From NCBI GenBank assembly GCA_964247055.1, contig OZ176058.1, positions 1,488,001 to 1,552,000 of the forward strand: a DNA stretch of 64,000 nt, given 5' to 3'. Origin of the DNA: Paragordius varius (Eukaryota; Nematomorpha). This document shows positions 1 to 13,560 of the stretch, piece by piece. The position numbers and the translations under genes were made by a program. Under the pieces are notes generated by a model. It did no database searches. It saw nothing but the letters and a program-made list of their open reading frames with translations, and was not told where the DNA came from. Positions within the stretch are counted from its first letter, which is position 1. Every line of letters begins with the position of its first letter.

Positions 1-1389
1 TAAGAAATCTATCTCTTTGCGAAAAAGCCTTTTTAATATTTTTTTGCTTTATTTTATATTTTATTAATTTTTTTAACTTTAATTTATTTTTGGAATTTAA
101 TTATTAAATAACTGATGAGACCCGGAGACAAATATTTTCACAACAAATCTTATATCATTAAATCTTATTGGGGATAAAATTTACTTCGAAGGAAGCGCAT
201 AAAAAAAATTAAATTTTTCGGTTATTTTTGTATACATAAATATGGGCAAATTATATAAATATAGGGACACCATTTGACTATACATTATATTAATTTTCCA
301 TAATACTCCAAAAGCAAGACATTATTTGGTAAATATGTTTAAAAAATATCAATTTTATCAAGTTTTTTTATTAACAAAAATTTTGTTATACTCTTTAAAT
401 TTCTAAATTTATGTGGGCCGCACATAATATCTTGAGGGCCAGTGTGGGCCAATGACTTGGATCATCTTAAAGAATGCGTTATATTATGTGTTTTTAATCA
501 ACTTAATTATTTTTAATTATATGGTTTAGAGGGTTATTCAACACATTTTTCGGTACACAAAAGTGCTGTAAAAAATGTTAGAAAAATAAAAAATTGGATA
601 TAAATCAAAAATATACGATTTTTCAAAAGATATGTCATCTAAAATTGCCCACAAACTAAATAAAAAACCAAAAATTATCTAAGCAGCCGCAGAAATATTT
701 GTTAGACGCGATATATTCTATTTTGATTGTGGCGCTTTTATCAATGGGGTTGATAAAAATATTTATAAAAGTTTAAAGGACACCGTAAACATAATCATCC
801 AAAATTATATATTAACGTTAAAAACTAAATTGGCATTAATATTACTAAATAAAAATCCAAAATAATTTTGAACCAATATTTAATATGAAATGTCATTTAA
901 AATTCTAAATTATATTGATTAATACAGTCATTTTCCTAACAATAATATTGTCTTAGAAAATTCCTGATTGAATACATATTATTTTAGGGTAGCCCAAAAG
1001 ATAAACTAAAACAAAAAAGTATGAAGTGCCTGAATAGCAATTGCATTTTAAATAAAAATAAAACTTATTAAAGCCAAAAATTACATACAGAAATCCTATA
1101 TGCCGATGATCTGTTTTTATGCTTCAAAGCTATTTATATTTCTACTCTCATTAATTATACAAAATAAGCCAACAATGATCATTTTTAAGAAATCATATTT
1201 AGATGCAAATTATATCCATATTTTAACATTAATTTGAATTTTCGACTATCTAATCTCTGATGAAAAATTTGTCCACCATCTATTTTATAGATTAAATCCC
1301 ATGAAAAATATTTTTTGGTCATTTGTTTTGGACTGCTTGAATACAAATAGATTGTCACCACGGATAAAATCAACTATCGATTCGCGAAA
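1..1389 (+). repeat. degenerate RT-derived repeat unit (type a)
   Basis: This is a unit of the window-wide repeat family, read in the sense direction of its YADD box. It aligns by eye with 11,640-13,400 in the same orientation, and with 36,450-37,800 and 47,600-48,450 in the opposite one. Shared landmarks in order are a 'gcgaaaaagcct' start, a 'gatgagac..gg' block, a 'ttcgaaggaagcgca' block, a 'cagccgc.gaaatattt' block, 'attttcctaacaataatattgt', the YADD box at 1,090 and 'ccaccatctatttta' at 1,280. No ORF survives. The unit continues beyond the left edge of the window. Confidence 0.75.
1090..1128 (+). pseudogene. relic RT catalytic box EILYADDLFLCFK (type a)
   Basis: Thirteen codons read E-I-L-Y-A-D-D-L-F-L-C-F-K without interruption. 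Y-A-D-D is the metal-binding palm motif C of non-LTR-type reverse transcriptases, and Leu before it is usual in that class. The surrounding frame is closed by stops on both sides, so this is a fossil. About 100 bases upstream lies a 'ggggtagccc' stretch where a motif-B Gly would be expected, but I cannot prove that link. Confidence 0.6.
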
Positions 1390-1789
1390 AAAGCCTATTT
1401 CCAATTAAAAGTTTAAAGCACACCGCAAACATAATCACAAATTGTAACGTTAAAAAATTAAATTGGCATTAATATTACTAAGAACTCCAAAATTATTCAA
1501 AATTTTTGAATCTAAATATATAAAGATGAAAATTCATTTCTATTCCAAAATTATATTAACGTTGTAATAGGGCCATTTTCCTAACAATAATGTTGTCTTA
1601 TATCGGCTCATGGTCCATTTTCAATAAAGATATGATACAAATGTTTATCAACTAAACTTTCATAGAAAATAGTTTTACCTACAGATAAAGATATTACATT
1701 TTGGTATATTCAATTTTAAATGTTTGTAACGGTAATGTTGCTAAATATCATTATTTATAAAAATAACAAAAAAATTCAACATGGGACTC

Positions 1790-4260
1790 TATCGATATAT
1801 AGATGGTAGGTTATAATTTAAATTTTAAGTTTATTTAGAATTAAATAAATACTTACTGTTAACATTAGGGAATTATTGGCATTAGAATATTAATTATTAA
1901 AAATTTTTTAGTTTCGAGTCATATACATTAATTATTTTATATGTAACATAGTTATCGAATAAAATGGACAGATCTTCTGCGTACAACATTTCTTAGGATA
2001 TATAATTTTTGGCTATTAATCATTTTTTTAATAAATACAAATTGTGATATGATCATTTAATTTTGTCATTTTCTATAATCTATTTTATTTGCAAATTTTT
2101 ATCATATCCACCCGTCTTTTAAGCGATTAGTTCAAAAAAAATAAAACCTAATTTCAGTTGAAGAGGGTAACAAATAATATTTAATTAAGTTTTAATTTTT
2201 TGATGCCTATTTTTACAGTCTTACTGCCGTATATTGAAAACTAAAACGTTCAATGTATTTTCATTTTATTGTTCTAGTTAATCACATTTATTATAATATA
2301 ATGAGTACCTTGTCGATCTTTATTGGGTGTATGTATAAAAATTTTAAACGTATTATATTTCAACACACTTCTAGTATTTGGCAAAAGATTTTATGAATTC
2401 AATGTTTAATATAAAACTGATTATTCTACATCAGAAGTTGGCCATTTAAGGCTTATCAATCTCTCCTTCATGGATTCTATCAACATAATACAGACTTGAC
2501 ACAGAAATTTAGGGTAATCACAATATAACGATAAAAAATTGGAGGTATCAATAATAAAATTTAAACAATAATTTTAAAATAGCAACGTGTAATATCAGGC
2601 AAAAGCCATATCGATATATAATTGTAGGAATTAAAAAATAAAAATAAAACGCTAAATTTATTTTAAAATTCAGTCTGTACCTTGATTTATTAGTCTTGCG
2701 GTGTTTCTATTTACTCTTAAATCACTCTATCATATAGCTCAGTTGATCGAATTAAAACACTTTTTGGGATCATCATATATAATATATATTTGACTGATTA
2801 TTACACAATGGTTTTGCATATTCAATTTTTTTATAGTACTAACCGAGATATATAATGTTTTAGCCTTAATTAAAGATAAAAGGAATTATTCACAAAACTT
2901 AAACCTTGAATTCGAAATTGGAAATTAACCCTAATTAGAATCGAAAGACAAAACAAATTAAAGCCAGCCATTTTTTTATTTTAAAAAACATTGGTTCCTG
3001 TTTTGACTTTTAAGTGTGCTATAATCGTTTTATTATAACACGACAACAAATTTTACCTTTAAGTGCCATCCTTTTTATTATTTCATTAAAGTATATAAAT
3101 AGTATATCTGTAAAAAAATTAGTCTAACACCAAAGAATTTTTTTATTATAGTTTATCGAAAAATTTTAGCCCCGATTAACATTGAACTCGAATTTTTAAA
3201 ATTATATATGGAACCATGTATTTTATATCATTCGAAAGAACGCGAAAAACTGAATCTTTTTAGTCATTTAAACCAAAATGTAAAGGTTATTCAGGGTTTA
3301 TATGGTCAAATTTTTCTACACTTAAATAAGTCAATAATTTTGACATAACTAAATTAAAATTTAGATAAATCAATTTAATATAATTATTAGGGTTACATAG
3401 CATAAAATTTAGTAAAAAAAAAACTTTGAAAAGGCTTTTTAAATTACTATTTGAAATTAATATTTATTTTACCTAGAGGTTAGTAATGTGCATAATTATA
3501 ACTGTAAATTTATTACATAATGGATATAAAATATCAACGAACATTTTAAACTATACTTCTGGTCTTCAAAACTTTAGCCTTCTAATCTTTAATATTGATA
3601 GGAATTTATTTAAATAAAACAACTAAAAATTAAATATGGCTCTATTGAATGACATAAAGGCAAAAAATTGGTGTTAGATCAAAAAAAATTCTTGCTTAAA
3701 AAATATATTCATAAAATGCTCTTGCTTCGCTGGTTGGTCGCTTCCTATCTATAATATTACTATCGATGTAAACATATATTCATGATTTCGATCCTCATTA
3801 ATGATATAATAAAAATGGGCATTTGTTGTATGTTTTTAAAGAAAAACAATTTTTAGTAAAATTTATTGGAGGGCGCATAATCATAAAAAATAAAATTATA
3901 AAATTCTTTGATTTATAATATAATTTAAATTTTACCGTTCAATAGTAAATATCAGAAAATACAAACAAACTCAAGTGGCAAAATTTGTTGTCTATTTTAA
4001 AACAGTTATGGGGTCGATTTAATAAATAGATGGCAGGTGAATATTTATATATACTTTAATATAAGATATTATAAACATTGTTTTTTAAAATTAGGACATT
4101 AATATACATTAATATAAATTTACTTAATTTATCTTTATTTGCGATAATTTATTAATAAAGTATATATCTGAATAAACGCATATCGAAAGACAATAGTAGA
4201 AGGTCTGCCAGAGAATTTCCTATGGAAATTACAATTTTTGGCTTTAAATCATTTTTCTAT
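1790..4260 (-). repeat. type-c repeat block, minus orientation
   Basis: This block recurs at 14,930-16,990 (same orientation) and at 22,060-24,830, 30,040-33,310 and 41,260-42,838 (opposite). Shared landmarks are the 'atatatagatgg' element at one end, the type-c RT box, the 'ggccattt' block near 2,450, and 'aataaatagatggcagg' at 4,020 followed by a degraded second RT-like box near 4,210. Relative to 22,060-24,830 it lacks a few hundred bases near 2,560, probably a deletion. No ORF of note survives. Confidence 0.7.
1951..1992 (-). pseudogene. relic RT box EMLYAEDLSILFDN (type c)
   Basis: On the minus strand this reads E-M-L-Y-A-E-D-L-S-I-L-F-D-N, so the first catalytic Asp is replaced by Glu in this copy. 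It is the mirror partner of 24,617-24,661, where both Asp residues are kept. The neighbouring frame is closed. Confidence 0.55.
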
Positions 4261-6978
4261 TTAGTGAAAAATTAAAAATTTTAAATAATTGACTATATTT
4301 TTTTTTCATTTTTTTGTATATTACTCATCGGTGACGTCGTAAAATAAGATTTAGAGATTTGAATTATAATATACTTATTATATTCAATAGAATATGTGGG
4401 AATAATCAAAGTCTAAAGAAGTACGGTTGTCTTTTCAAATATTTGATTTTTATTTTTTTAGTTTCGCATCTTTATTGCACATTAATTAATTTGCTTTTAC
4501 CATGGTTAACAAATAATATATTTATATTTTTTTACTAATTATTCTTTTTAATCTATTATATACGTGTATGTTTTAGTGAAAATGTCGAAAATTGGGTTTT
4601 AATACGGACTCTTAATATTATTTATGCATATTTATAATTTTTACTCAATTTTTATAAAATCGTTATAAAACATTGTAATACATCGCTTTAGGCACAAAAT
4701 GTCACCAAAAAATAAATTGTTATAAAACATAAGTTAAGTTGATTGTATAAATAGAGAACGAAAATACGCTTTTGCGTTTTGAGTTCTGGAATATACATTT
4801 GTCGTATAGTGTATATGCATTATGTAAATATGAATTAATTAAAATGAAGGATATATATAAAATTTTGTTTCCATTTTTTTACTTTATCACAAAAATACAA
4901 AATATTATGATAGCAAATCCTTGCTTTAATAATTTTAATCTGGATATCTAATATTAAGATGTGCCTTTAAATATCGAGAATTACAAAGGCTGCGTAATAC
5001 AATATGAATAAATATACATTGCAAGTTTATTATTTGACATATAGCGCATACAGCAAAGGGTAATACAATTGGCTTATAATTCTATAATTTTTAGTGTTAT
5101 TCCCCAATTATAAAACTCTTTGCTATTAAAGCTATCTGGTAATATGTAGTTAAGCCATGTATATACAATTATATAATATGTCTGCGAAGCTCATAGAAAC
5201 AAATCTTTTAGGACTTCTCATTAATGCAAGAATATCGTAGCTTGATATATTTATAACTATATTAAACACCAATATATTATATCAATTGTTAAAACTTTAT
5301 TGCATTCGATTTCTTAATATACCGATTAAGTATTCAGAAAAAATTTAAAAAAATAGCAAAACTACCTTTGCTATTTTAATAAATATTTCATTTTATGCCC
5401 TTAGCAATCAAAATTTGTTAAATACTGATGACTTGTTGGAAATGGATCCGAAACTCAAGAAATACCATTTAACATTTTAAATCAAGTTAATTGCATTATT
5501 TCCTCTACAAACTTAGTACGACAATATACAGTAAAAAATATAATTAAATCGTACAAAATTCTAAGCAAATACTTTTTTAAGGCAGCCATGCTTTATTAAC
5601 CTTGATTTTCCGTATTTTTCACAACTTCAATTATTGAAAAATCAAGGTTAAAAAGTATGGGATGCCTTTTGTAATATTTGTATTTTAGTTTTTACGTTTT
5701 GTCTGTATAATTTCAATTTTTGCTAAGTGTGTGTGATTTTATTTATCCATTTTATATTTTAAAATTCCGATATTTTAAATTTTTATTAGTTTCTATTAGG
5801 GAAGTTCTTCACACACTAAAACCATAAAATGAAAATTATTATATATAAGCTTATATATTTGATCAGATAATAATGAATACCTTATAGTCATAATGTTAAA
5901 TTTAAATAGACAACTATTTATAACTTTTAAATATGTATATTGAATAGGCTCTATTACGAAAATAATTTAATAAAAATAACAAATTTAGTGATTTCATAAT
6001 TTCCATTTTTGCGTGTATGATTTTCGTTTTTGAGATTTTATTTATGATTTTAAAATCCGATTGTAACTAAGAGATAATATTTACTTGCTATATTTTTACT
6101 AGTTATAAGACAAATCTTGAGATATTAAAAAATGCAAAATTATTATTTGAGCAAATTTATTTTTTAGATTATAATGAATTCGTCAAATGTAAAGGTTAAG
6201 TTAAAAAGATAAATATTGATAGTTTTGACATATGTAGATTGAATAAGCTCTAAAATCACATCAATGATTTTTAGATATTTTAAAAATTTAGGATACAAAT
6301 GATTAAAGTCATATCATTTAATATTGCCAGATAAAACTTACAATAAAGAGTAATATTTATAGCTTAAAAAGTTATATATTTTCCCTTTTGCCTTTAGCCA
6401 ATAATACTGTTCAATACTGTAAATCCTATATCTGAAAATATTAAAAAACTACCAACAAATATATACAGTTGTTGAATTATACAGACTTAATGTCCAAACA
6501 TAAAAACGTTTATTTTAAAAAACAATTATACTTTTTAAACCCTAATTTTTCTTATAATTATTTTACTCTATTTCTTACTATGAATCAATGGATATAATGA
6601 ATAGTGATTTTAAAAAGTACAGCAGTTTTTTAAATAAATATTTGACTTTATTACTGTATTATTCACAAAAAATTTCATTTGGAGTTTCTTCTTTCGTTAC
6701 AACATATTCTATATATTATTGTCATCTACCATAAATGTCATCAAAATTGGTAAAATTACAAATTTTGCGACATTCTTTAAAGGTGGCAAAATTGTTAGCA
6801 TTGCCTAAACAGCCTCCATAAATAAATTTTAGACATTCGATTTTATTAACATTGAAATAATATTTCTAAACGATTGCTTTACATGGGCTAGTTCTGGTTG
6901 GAAATGACATATCTCATCTAATGAACTAATAGCAGCTAGGACTAAAAATATATAAAAATATATATGATATATATATAC
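4261..6978. repeat. AT-rich spacer with small palindromic elements
   Basis: I see no gene here. The stretch is mirrored by 19,345-22,060. It contains small imperfect palindromes built on 'aaccttgatttt' / 'aaaatcaaggtt' and 'ccatactttttaaacc', for example at 5,581-5,667. An end motif resembling 'ttatacagacaaaatg' occurs near 5,700 and 6,480. The same motifs form a complete small element at 60,203-60,423, so this spacer probably holds several decayed MITEs of that family. Confidence 0.5.
5534..5713. mobile_element. decayed MITE-like palindrome
   Basis: The core at 5,581-5,667 is a near-palindrome: 'ggcagccatgcttt' and 'accttgatttt' are answered by 'aaaatcaaggtt' and 'agtatgggatgcc'. The right edge carries 'ttttgtctgtataat', matching the terminal motif of the better preserved element at 60,203-60,423. 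The left terminus is eroded. A mirror copy lies near 20,400-20,580 and a related one near 6,476-6,640. No coding capacity is visible. Confidence 0.4.
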
Positions 6979-7210
6979 CATTTACATTTCAAAATCATCC
7001 TCGAACGATTCAAATTCACCCGTGAACAAATGTTTTGAACCAATATAACTCATGAAATATATAGTTTATTATTTTTTCAGTATTAATTTTAAGCAAAAAT
7101 TTTATTTTTAAAAAATATTTAATAATATAGGTAAATTTTAATCTAAGAAAACATATATTTTAATGTGGGTGAATTTCAATTGTTCGAGGGGTAAATTTAA
7201 ATTGTAAATG
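6979..7210. mobile_element. short TIR element (MITE), copy 1
   Basis: The 232-bp element has inverted ends of about 48 bp. The left end reads 'catttacatttcaaaatcat' and then a 'cctcgaacgattcaaattca' block. The right end is its inverse, finishing 'ttaaattgtaaatg'. Flanks are AT dinucleotide runs, so a TA target duplication is possible but cannot be proved. The second copy, at 19,099-19,328, is inverted and sits at the mirror position of IR-1, so insertion preceded the duplication. No ORF is present, and the superfamily is not clear. Confidence 0.7.
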
Positions 7211-8538
7211 ATATATATAAAAGGGTAATCCAAAGAGAATGTATCGTGTCCAACTCAAATATTTTCGCGGCTGCTTTGATAAATTTTAATTTTTTATTTA
7301 GTTTGTGGGCAATTTTAAATGACATATATTTTAAAAAATCGTAAATTTTTGATTGATATCCAATTTTTTATTTTTCTAACATTTTTTAAAGCACATCTGC
7401 GTGCCAAAAAGCGTTTTGAACATCCCTACTTTAGATCATATACATAAAAAAAATTTTGTTTTAAAAAATATTTAACGAATTCATCAAAATGATCCAAGTC
7501 AGATGTTTCCAACACTAGGCCCTCAAGATATTTTATGCATCCCACATAAATTCGGAGATATAAAGAGAATAACAAAATTTTTGTTATTAAAAATTTGATA
7601 AAATTAATATTTTTTAAACATATTTACCAAATGATGTCTTGCGGATTTCGGCCAACTAGGAAAAATTTATAGAATGAAATGGTCAAATAGTATCCCTATA
7701 TTCATTTTTTGCCAGTATCTATGTTTTTCATAAAAAAACGAATATAAATTAGATCTTTTTTGGTGCGCTTCCTTCGAAGTGAATTTCATTTCCAAGAAGA
7801 TTTAATGGTTCAAGTTTTTGAAAAAAAATTTCTCCCAAGTCTCGGTTATTTTAATATGAATTAAAAAATAAACTTATTTAAAAAAAAATTTAAAATACAA
7901 AAAAACTATTTGCTAGGCTTTTTCGTAAAGGACGTCATATGTTCTGATTTATATGAAATTTTAAACTATTACTTAAATAAATGCAGTTTTATATTTCAAA
8001 ACTCAAAATATATAATGATATGTTTAAATTTTTCAAAATATACTTTCAATTGTTAATATTATTTTAGACAAATTTTTTAATGGAGGTGTATGAATCAGGC
8101 CTTTTTTTTTTACTGCGGTTCATAATTGAAAATAAAAACATTAAAATAATAATGATGTATGATTGCGGAAACGTTAATATTAAAAAACATTATTTATTTT
8201 ACAAATATCCAACAACAAGCTATAATTGATTAATAACCAAGTTACATATTATTAGGCATAGATGTTAGTGTATATGATATGAAAAACTCATGAATGATTG
8301 AATTTTATGGTTTAATTATTTTATTTGATGTTTTCGAAACAAATGGCCAAAATTGCCATAACATAACCTATTAATAAATAGATGGCGGTTATCTTTTAAA
8401 TATGAAATTTATTTATGATTTTAAAAAAAATTTAAGTTAAAATTTTGATAAATTGCATCTAAATATACCATAAAATTTACATTGTTGTCTTTTTTGTATA
8501 ATTTATATGAAAAATGGTTTATCAAATAGATATGAAGC

Positions 8539-8571
8539 CATTATGGACATGTCGTCGGCGTATAGAATTTC
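8539..8571 (-). pseudogene. relic RT box EILYADDMSIM (type b)
   Basis: The minus strand reads E-I-L-Y-A-D-D-M-S-I-M. It uses TAC, GCC, GAC, GAC where the type-a boxes use TAT, GCC/GCA, GAT, GAT, so the differences inside YADD are synonymous. Mirror partner: 17,728-17,760. Confidence 0.55.
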
Positions 8572-8802
8572 TTTATGAAATTTTTGGCTTTGTTAAAATC
8601 TAGTTAACACTTGACAATATGAAAAAGTAAAGATACAGTAGGAACTTTATAGCAACCGAACGTATTAGGGAGCATACAACTTTTAATCACCTTATTTATA
8701 GTTTCGAAAGATTAAATTAAAAATTTTGGTAAAGATACACCTTATGTAAAGCACCTTTCAAACAAAATTTTAATTATTATTGAATTTCTTAAAAGATTTT
8801 TC

Positions 8803-9052
8803 CGAACTTTTCAGGCAAACGCAAGCAAATGCAACATTTTTATAATCAGACCAAACATTATTTCAACTAGCGCAACATTTTTACAAATAAACGCGAATGT
8901 TCTTCAACCAAAGCAACATTTTTTCATCCGCACCTTTTTTAGGCAAACTCAACTATTTAGTACCGTTTGGATGAAAAATGTTGCGTTTGGTTGAAAAATG
9001 TTATGTTTGGATGAAATACTGTTTCGTTTGGTTAAAGGGGTTGCATTTGACA
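8803..9052. repeat. foldback-like minisatellite, copy 1
   Basis: Variants of a motif about 20-24 bp long, 'gtttggttgaaaaatgttgc', are repeated. The first half carries the motif inverted ('gcaacatttttcaaccaaac' type) and the second half carries it direct, so the stretch can fold on itself. It is GC-richer than its surroundings. The second copy, inverted, is at 39,806-40,062. Short tandem repeats within inverted arms are the architecture of Foldback-type elements, and the assignment rests only on that resemblance. Confidence 0.6.
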
Positions 9053-9239
9053 CAGAAATAATTTCTAATTTTATAAACAATGATAGATAGTATATACGGC
9101 AATAGTTGCTAATAAAAGTAAAAAGTGAAAAAATAATTATTGATATATCTGTCGATTATTAATGAAAAACTATCAATTATTTACTTATGTTATATTTTTT
9201 TAAAATATTGGCTTATCGGTGTTTATAATTAATGTGCAT

Positions 9240-9870
9240 TGAAATGAGCATAAATAAAAGAAAAATATTTTAAAATATTATGCCCATTTATACATAAGGT
9301 GTATTTTCGCATTCTTCCAATAAGCTAGCGGAATTTTGTATATATATTCATATTTTCCATCAAAATATTCGGACAACTGTTTATATAAAATTTATATTAA
9401 GATCGCTCAAGTTCGAAAATTCGTGTAAGCGACACCTTTTCAAAATATTCCTCATATTCAAAGTATTATAAAATTCAATATATATCCATAAAGGAGTGTA
9501 ATGATAAAATAGGCAAAAAATTCTTTCTTGAGATGGATAATATCCATCTCATATTTAGGTTCTTTTGGCCTATTAGGATTCTTTTTTGCGATTGACAAAG
9601 GATTTTTAAAACGCAATTTGCATGGGTATGTTAATGGAACACTTTATTACCTTTATGATCGCATTATGGAAAAGGTGTTTTTGTGGCGTATCCCAGAAAA
9701 TCACTTATAATCATAATTTTGCTAAAAATGTGCTTTACATATGGTGGTTCTTTACGTAAGAATGAACGAAAATTTTTAATCCTACCTTTTAAAAATATTA
9801 TACAAGGTAATTGAAAAATGTATGCCCCCTAATACCTTTGTCTGCCAAAAAGTTGATTAAAAGGAATAAG
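9240..9870 (+). pseudogene. protein-like box around DKGFLKRNLHG
   Basis: A 60-codon open stretch at 9,528-9,710 contains A-I-D-K-G-F-L-K-R-N-L-H-G-Y. Homologous DNA at 17,310-17,400 (direct), 39,130-39,250 (inverted) and 57,010-57,110 (inverted) preserves forms of D/N-K-G-F-(L/I/V)-K-x-N-L. In the 17.3-kb copy it lies about 400 bases upstream of the YADD box on the same strand. It may therefore be an N-terminal or finger-region remnant of the same RT gene. I do not recognise it as a named domain, and a purely nucleotide-level repeat is the alternative. Confidence 0.4.
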
Positions 9871-11442
9871 CTATAGATAAATCAAAATTAAAAAAAAAAT
9901 TATGAATATACGTTGATCTGTATAATATATCTACTGTATCTTTAATTTTTCATAATGTAAAATACGGCAGTTGATTATTATAATGAAATCAAGATCACGC
10001 ATTTTTGAAGAAAAGAATTTTAAGTCAATTAATATAATTAACCATAAAATACATTTAGTTTGTTGTATTAGCGATTCTATAAAATTTAAACCAAAAAAAT
10101 GATGCGAGACAAAAGTTTGAGATGAGGATATTAGGATTTGACTTTTTTATCTTTTTGTATCGTGCATATAAAACCAAGATTCATTTTATATTTGGTTTAT
10201 AAGGCCAAATACATTTTATAAGATATTTAATTTTAAAAGGGCTTGGCGTATTAAAACTTCGATTCAAATTGGGACTAAATTTAAATTATTTTTAAAAAAC
10301 TACTGAAGGAAACGGTCCCAATTATAATTTATACTTCTATCCTGATATATTATATATGCCAAAATACCTTGATAAAATTTTGTTTTGAAAAAAAGCTCTA
10401 TCTCAAACTACTTCGACGCCATTTTTATTTTGCAAAATTTGTGCAAAATATCGTCTTTATTTAATTTTAAGGGTAAAACTAAAGCTAACTTTTTATATAA
10501 ATTGCATCTAACATTGATAGAAATAGCAAAAGCTGTTTAATTTGTATAATTTTTCAATTTTACAATTTGACACATGTCACGTTCACGAAATTTTTACTTT
10601 TCGGTTTTAGCCTTAAATAAGTAATATCAAGTTTTTTTAAATAAAATTTTTTATATATCAGTTAATTAATGTTAGATAAGTGCAAAATTTTGCCATAGTT
10701 TTGATTTCTCCTATATTTTTAAAGAATTTAATTTTAAACAGGCCTGGGGTATCCAACTACCCCAATTTGAATCGAAGGACTAAAATGAGTGTCTTGTATC
10801 CAAGTGTTATTTCTTTAAAAGGTAAAGTAAGACAAAAAAGTGAAAAGATAACGAATTGTTAACTAGAAATCTTAATTGTATTTTAAATAAAATATAATTT
10901 ATTAAAAGCAAAAATTAAAAATAGAAACACTATAAGACAAGTTAACTTATTTTAAGTGTTACGTAGTTATTTCATATTGGTTCAATATAAATTATACAAA
11001 ATAACATAATACATATCATTTTAGAATTATATTAATTAAAACTATTATCAAGTCATTAAAAATTTTTTTTGGTATTTTTATTTAATAATATATTATTACC
11101 CGTCATCTATTTATTACTTAAATTACAATATACAAAATTTTGGTCATTAGTTTTGAAATCATCAAATACAATGGATTAATTACCATTAAATTCAATCATT
11201 AATTTTATCATTTTATATACGCTAATTCCACTATACCCAAAATATAATATATTTTTAGCTTGTTGCTGGATATTTGTAAAGTTAATGAAGGTTTTTAACA
11301 TTAATGTTTCCGCAATAATTCATAATAGTTTAATGCTTATTTGCTTTTACAAACTATGATATGGAGTTAAGGGAACCTGATTGCACCTTCTTTAAAAAAT
11401 TGCATAAAATTATAATTTACTAATAATATATTTTAAATCATA

Positions 11443-11445
<3 letters not shown>

Positions 11446-11484
<39 letters not shown>
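11446..11484. repeat. (TA)n microsatellite
   Basis: This is a pure TA run. Its mirror partner in IR-2 is the TA tract at about 37,900-37,936. Confidence 0.85.
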
Positions 11485-11488
<4 letters not shown>

Positions 11489-11699
11489 TATATCTATAAT
11501 ATATATAATCTGAAGTTTCCTCTGTAAAAACTGCTTTTATTTAAGTAATAATGCCAAAAAATATTAAAAAATATTATTGTGATTTTTTTACTTTTTAAAT
11601 TAATTAAAAAAATTACAAATAAAAATTAATTCAGAACATAAGATATTGTTTTTTTGCATTATTTTATATTTTTTAATTTTTTATTTTAACTTAAGTCAT

Positions 11700-13560
11700 T
11701 TTCAATGTAATTATTAAAATATCCGATGAGATTTGGGGGCATATTTTTTTTCACAACAATACTTCAAATATTGTTGTTAAAAAATTCACTTCAAAGAAAG
11801 CGCACAAAAAGATTAAGTTTATATTTGGTTTTTTGAGAAATACATAGATGTAAGAAAAATTTATGCAAATAGGGACACCATTTGACCATACATTATATTT
11901 ATTTTTCCTAATTCGCCAAAATTCTCAAAACATTATTTGTATGTTTAAAAAATATAAATTTCATCAAGGTTTTTTTAAATAACGAAAATTTTGTTGTTCT
12001 CTAAATTCTGAATTCATATAGGCCGTATAAATAATCTTTAGAGCCTAGTGTTGGACACCTCTGACCAAAATCATTTTGATAAATGCGTTAAATAATATAT
12101 TTTTAATATATATTTTTAAGTATATGGTTTATAAGAGGGACGTTTAACACATTTTCAGTACAGTGCTCTAAAAATGCTTAGAATACAAAAATAGATTAAT
12201 CGAAATTACGATAATAAAAAAGATATATCATCCAAAGCAGCCACGAAAATATTTGGTTGCACACGATACATTTTCATTTGATTTTGGCGCTTTATTTATT
12301 ATCGTGGATTAGGTTTATAAAAATATTAATAGTTTAGAGCACATCGTAAATATAATTATCCAAAATTATATATTAACGTTAAAAAATTAAATTGGCATTA
12401 ATATCACTAAAAAATCCAAAATAATTCAAAATATTTGAAAATAAATATATAAAGAATGAAACATTTATAATCCAAAATTATATTGATGCTTTAATACAGG
12501 CATTTTCCTAACAATAATATTGTTTTATATCGGCTCCTGGTTCATGATATGAGATAATTTTAAAAGGACTTAGGGTATCAAAAAGGTCAACTAAAACAAA
12601 AAAGTGAAGAGGTGATGAAGTGTTAAATAGCAATTTCAGTTGTATTATAAATAATATAATTAATTAACAAAATTTACATACAGAAATCCTATATGGCATG
12701 GATTCTTAAACTAATCGCGACCCCATTTGGGGTCGGGCAGCAAAATTATCTCGAGTCATAAAAATACAATTTAACAAAAAATGTTTTTTAAAAATTATTG
12801 TTCAAAAATAACAATCATCTTAGAAAAATATAGTAAAAAATCTCCTGGTTTGGAAAGACTGTTTTTACCAGCATTTCTAATCCGATCATTATATTATCTT
12901 GTATAAATTTGGAGATTTATTTTCCGCAATCTCTTAAAACTGAAATAATCCTGATAAATATAATCAAGTTTTATTTCGAAGAAATATAAACATTTTGTGT
13001 TATTATCATTTAGCCATTGTATGATTGTGAAGGAAGTGAATGTTATTCCGAATTAGTCAATTTAAAATTTTTTTTCCATTTATAATCCGCATATGTATAG
13101 TTTAATTTTTTTGGTAATATGTTATTTATGTATATTTATCATATATTAGGTAAAAAATTTGCCTATTGATAAATGGCTGAACCTAAATAAGAATGGTAAT
13201 GACGTAGGTGATCTCTTTTTGTGCTTCATAGCTATTTGATATTTTTACTTTCATTAATTATACAAAATAAGATAACAATAATCATTTTTAAGAAATCTTT
13301 TTTGGATGCAGTTAATTTCCAAATTTTAATATTATAATAATTAGTAGATAAGAAAGAGTATTTCTCCGCCATCTATTTATTGACTAAGTCCCATATAACT
13401 TTTTTGGTTATTTGTTTTGGATGCTATTCAAAGAGATTGAATACTTAAAATATATTGTTTTAAAAACAACTAATAATTACTTTTTATATATTATTCATAA
13501 AGTATATTTAGCATATGCAATTATTTTCAAAAATTGTATATTTTCTTTCACATTCAATCA
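11700..13560 (+). repeat. left arm of inverted repeat IR-3 (type-a unit)
   Basis: This is the reverse complement of 27,590-29,470, with a mirror centre near 20.6 kb. Anchor pairs are 11,740/29,430, 12,050/29,120, 12,720/28,430 and 13,230/27,880. Both arms carry the same insertion in the YADD box (see 12,697-13,200), so they descend from one already interrupted unit. It overlaps IR-2, showing that segments were copied more than once. Confidence 0.7.
12697..13200. mobile_element. hAT-like non-autonomous element, copy 1
   Basis: About 500 bp splits the unit between 'cctatatgg' and 'gtaggtgatctc', the two halves of the YADD box. One end contains 'cgcgaccccatttggggtcg', a short GC-rich palindrome. 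In the sister copy (27,896-28,449) that end begins CAGGGCTTCTTAAACTAGTC, which looks like a hAT terminus. The other end and the target duplication are not resolved, so the superfamily is tentative. No ORF. Confidence 0.5.

Larger units (their letters stand above)
1390..8790 (+). repeat. left arm of large inverted repeat IR-1
   Basis: The arm is the reverse complement of 17,450-25,250 with a mirror centre near 13.2 kb. Anchor pairs read by eye are 1,790/24,810, 2,000/24,630, 3,780/22,530, 4,240/22,070, 5,000/21,100, 6,980/19,328, 7,500/18,790, 8,180/18,100 and 8,560/17,737. Identity looks like roughly 85-95% with many short indels, so the duplication is old and not being kept homogeneous. It holds a type-c block (1,790-4,260), an AT-rich spacer with small palindromes (4,260-6,970), a short TIR element, and a type-b unit (7,215-8,571). 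No gene is intact. Confidence 0.8.

Noticed and set aside
8803-9052. CRISPR-like regular repeats
   Set aside because: The repeats are short, variable, contiguous and partly inverted, with no unique spacers, and the genome is eukaryotic.
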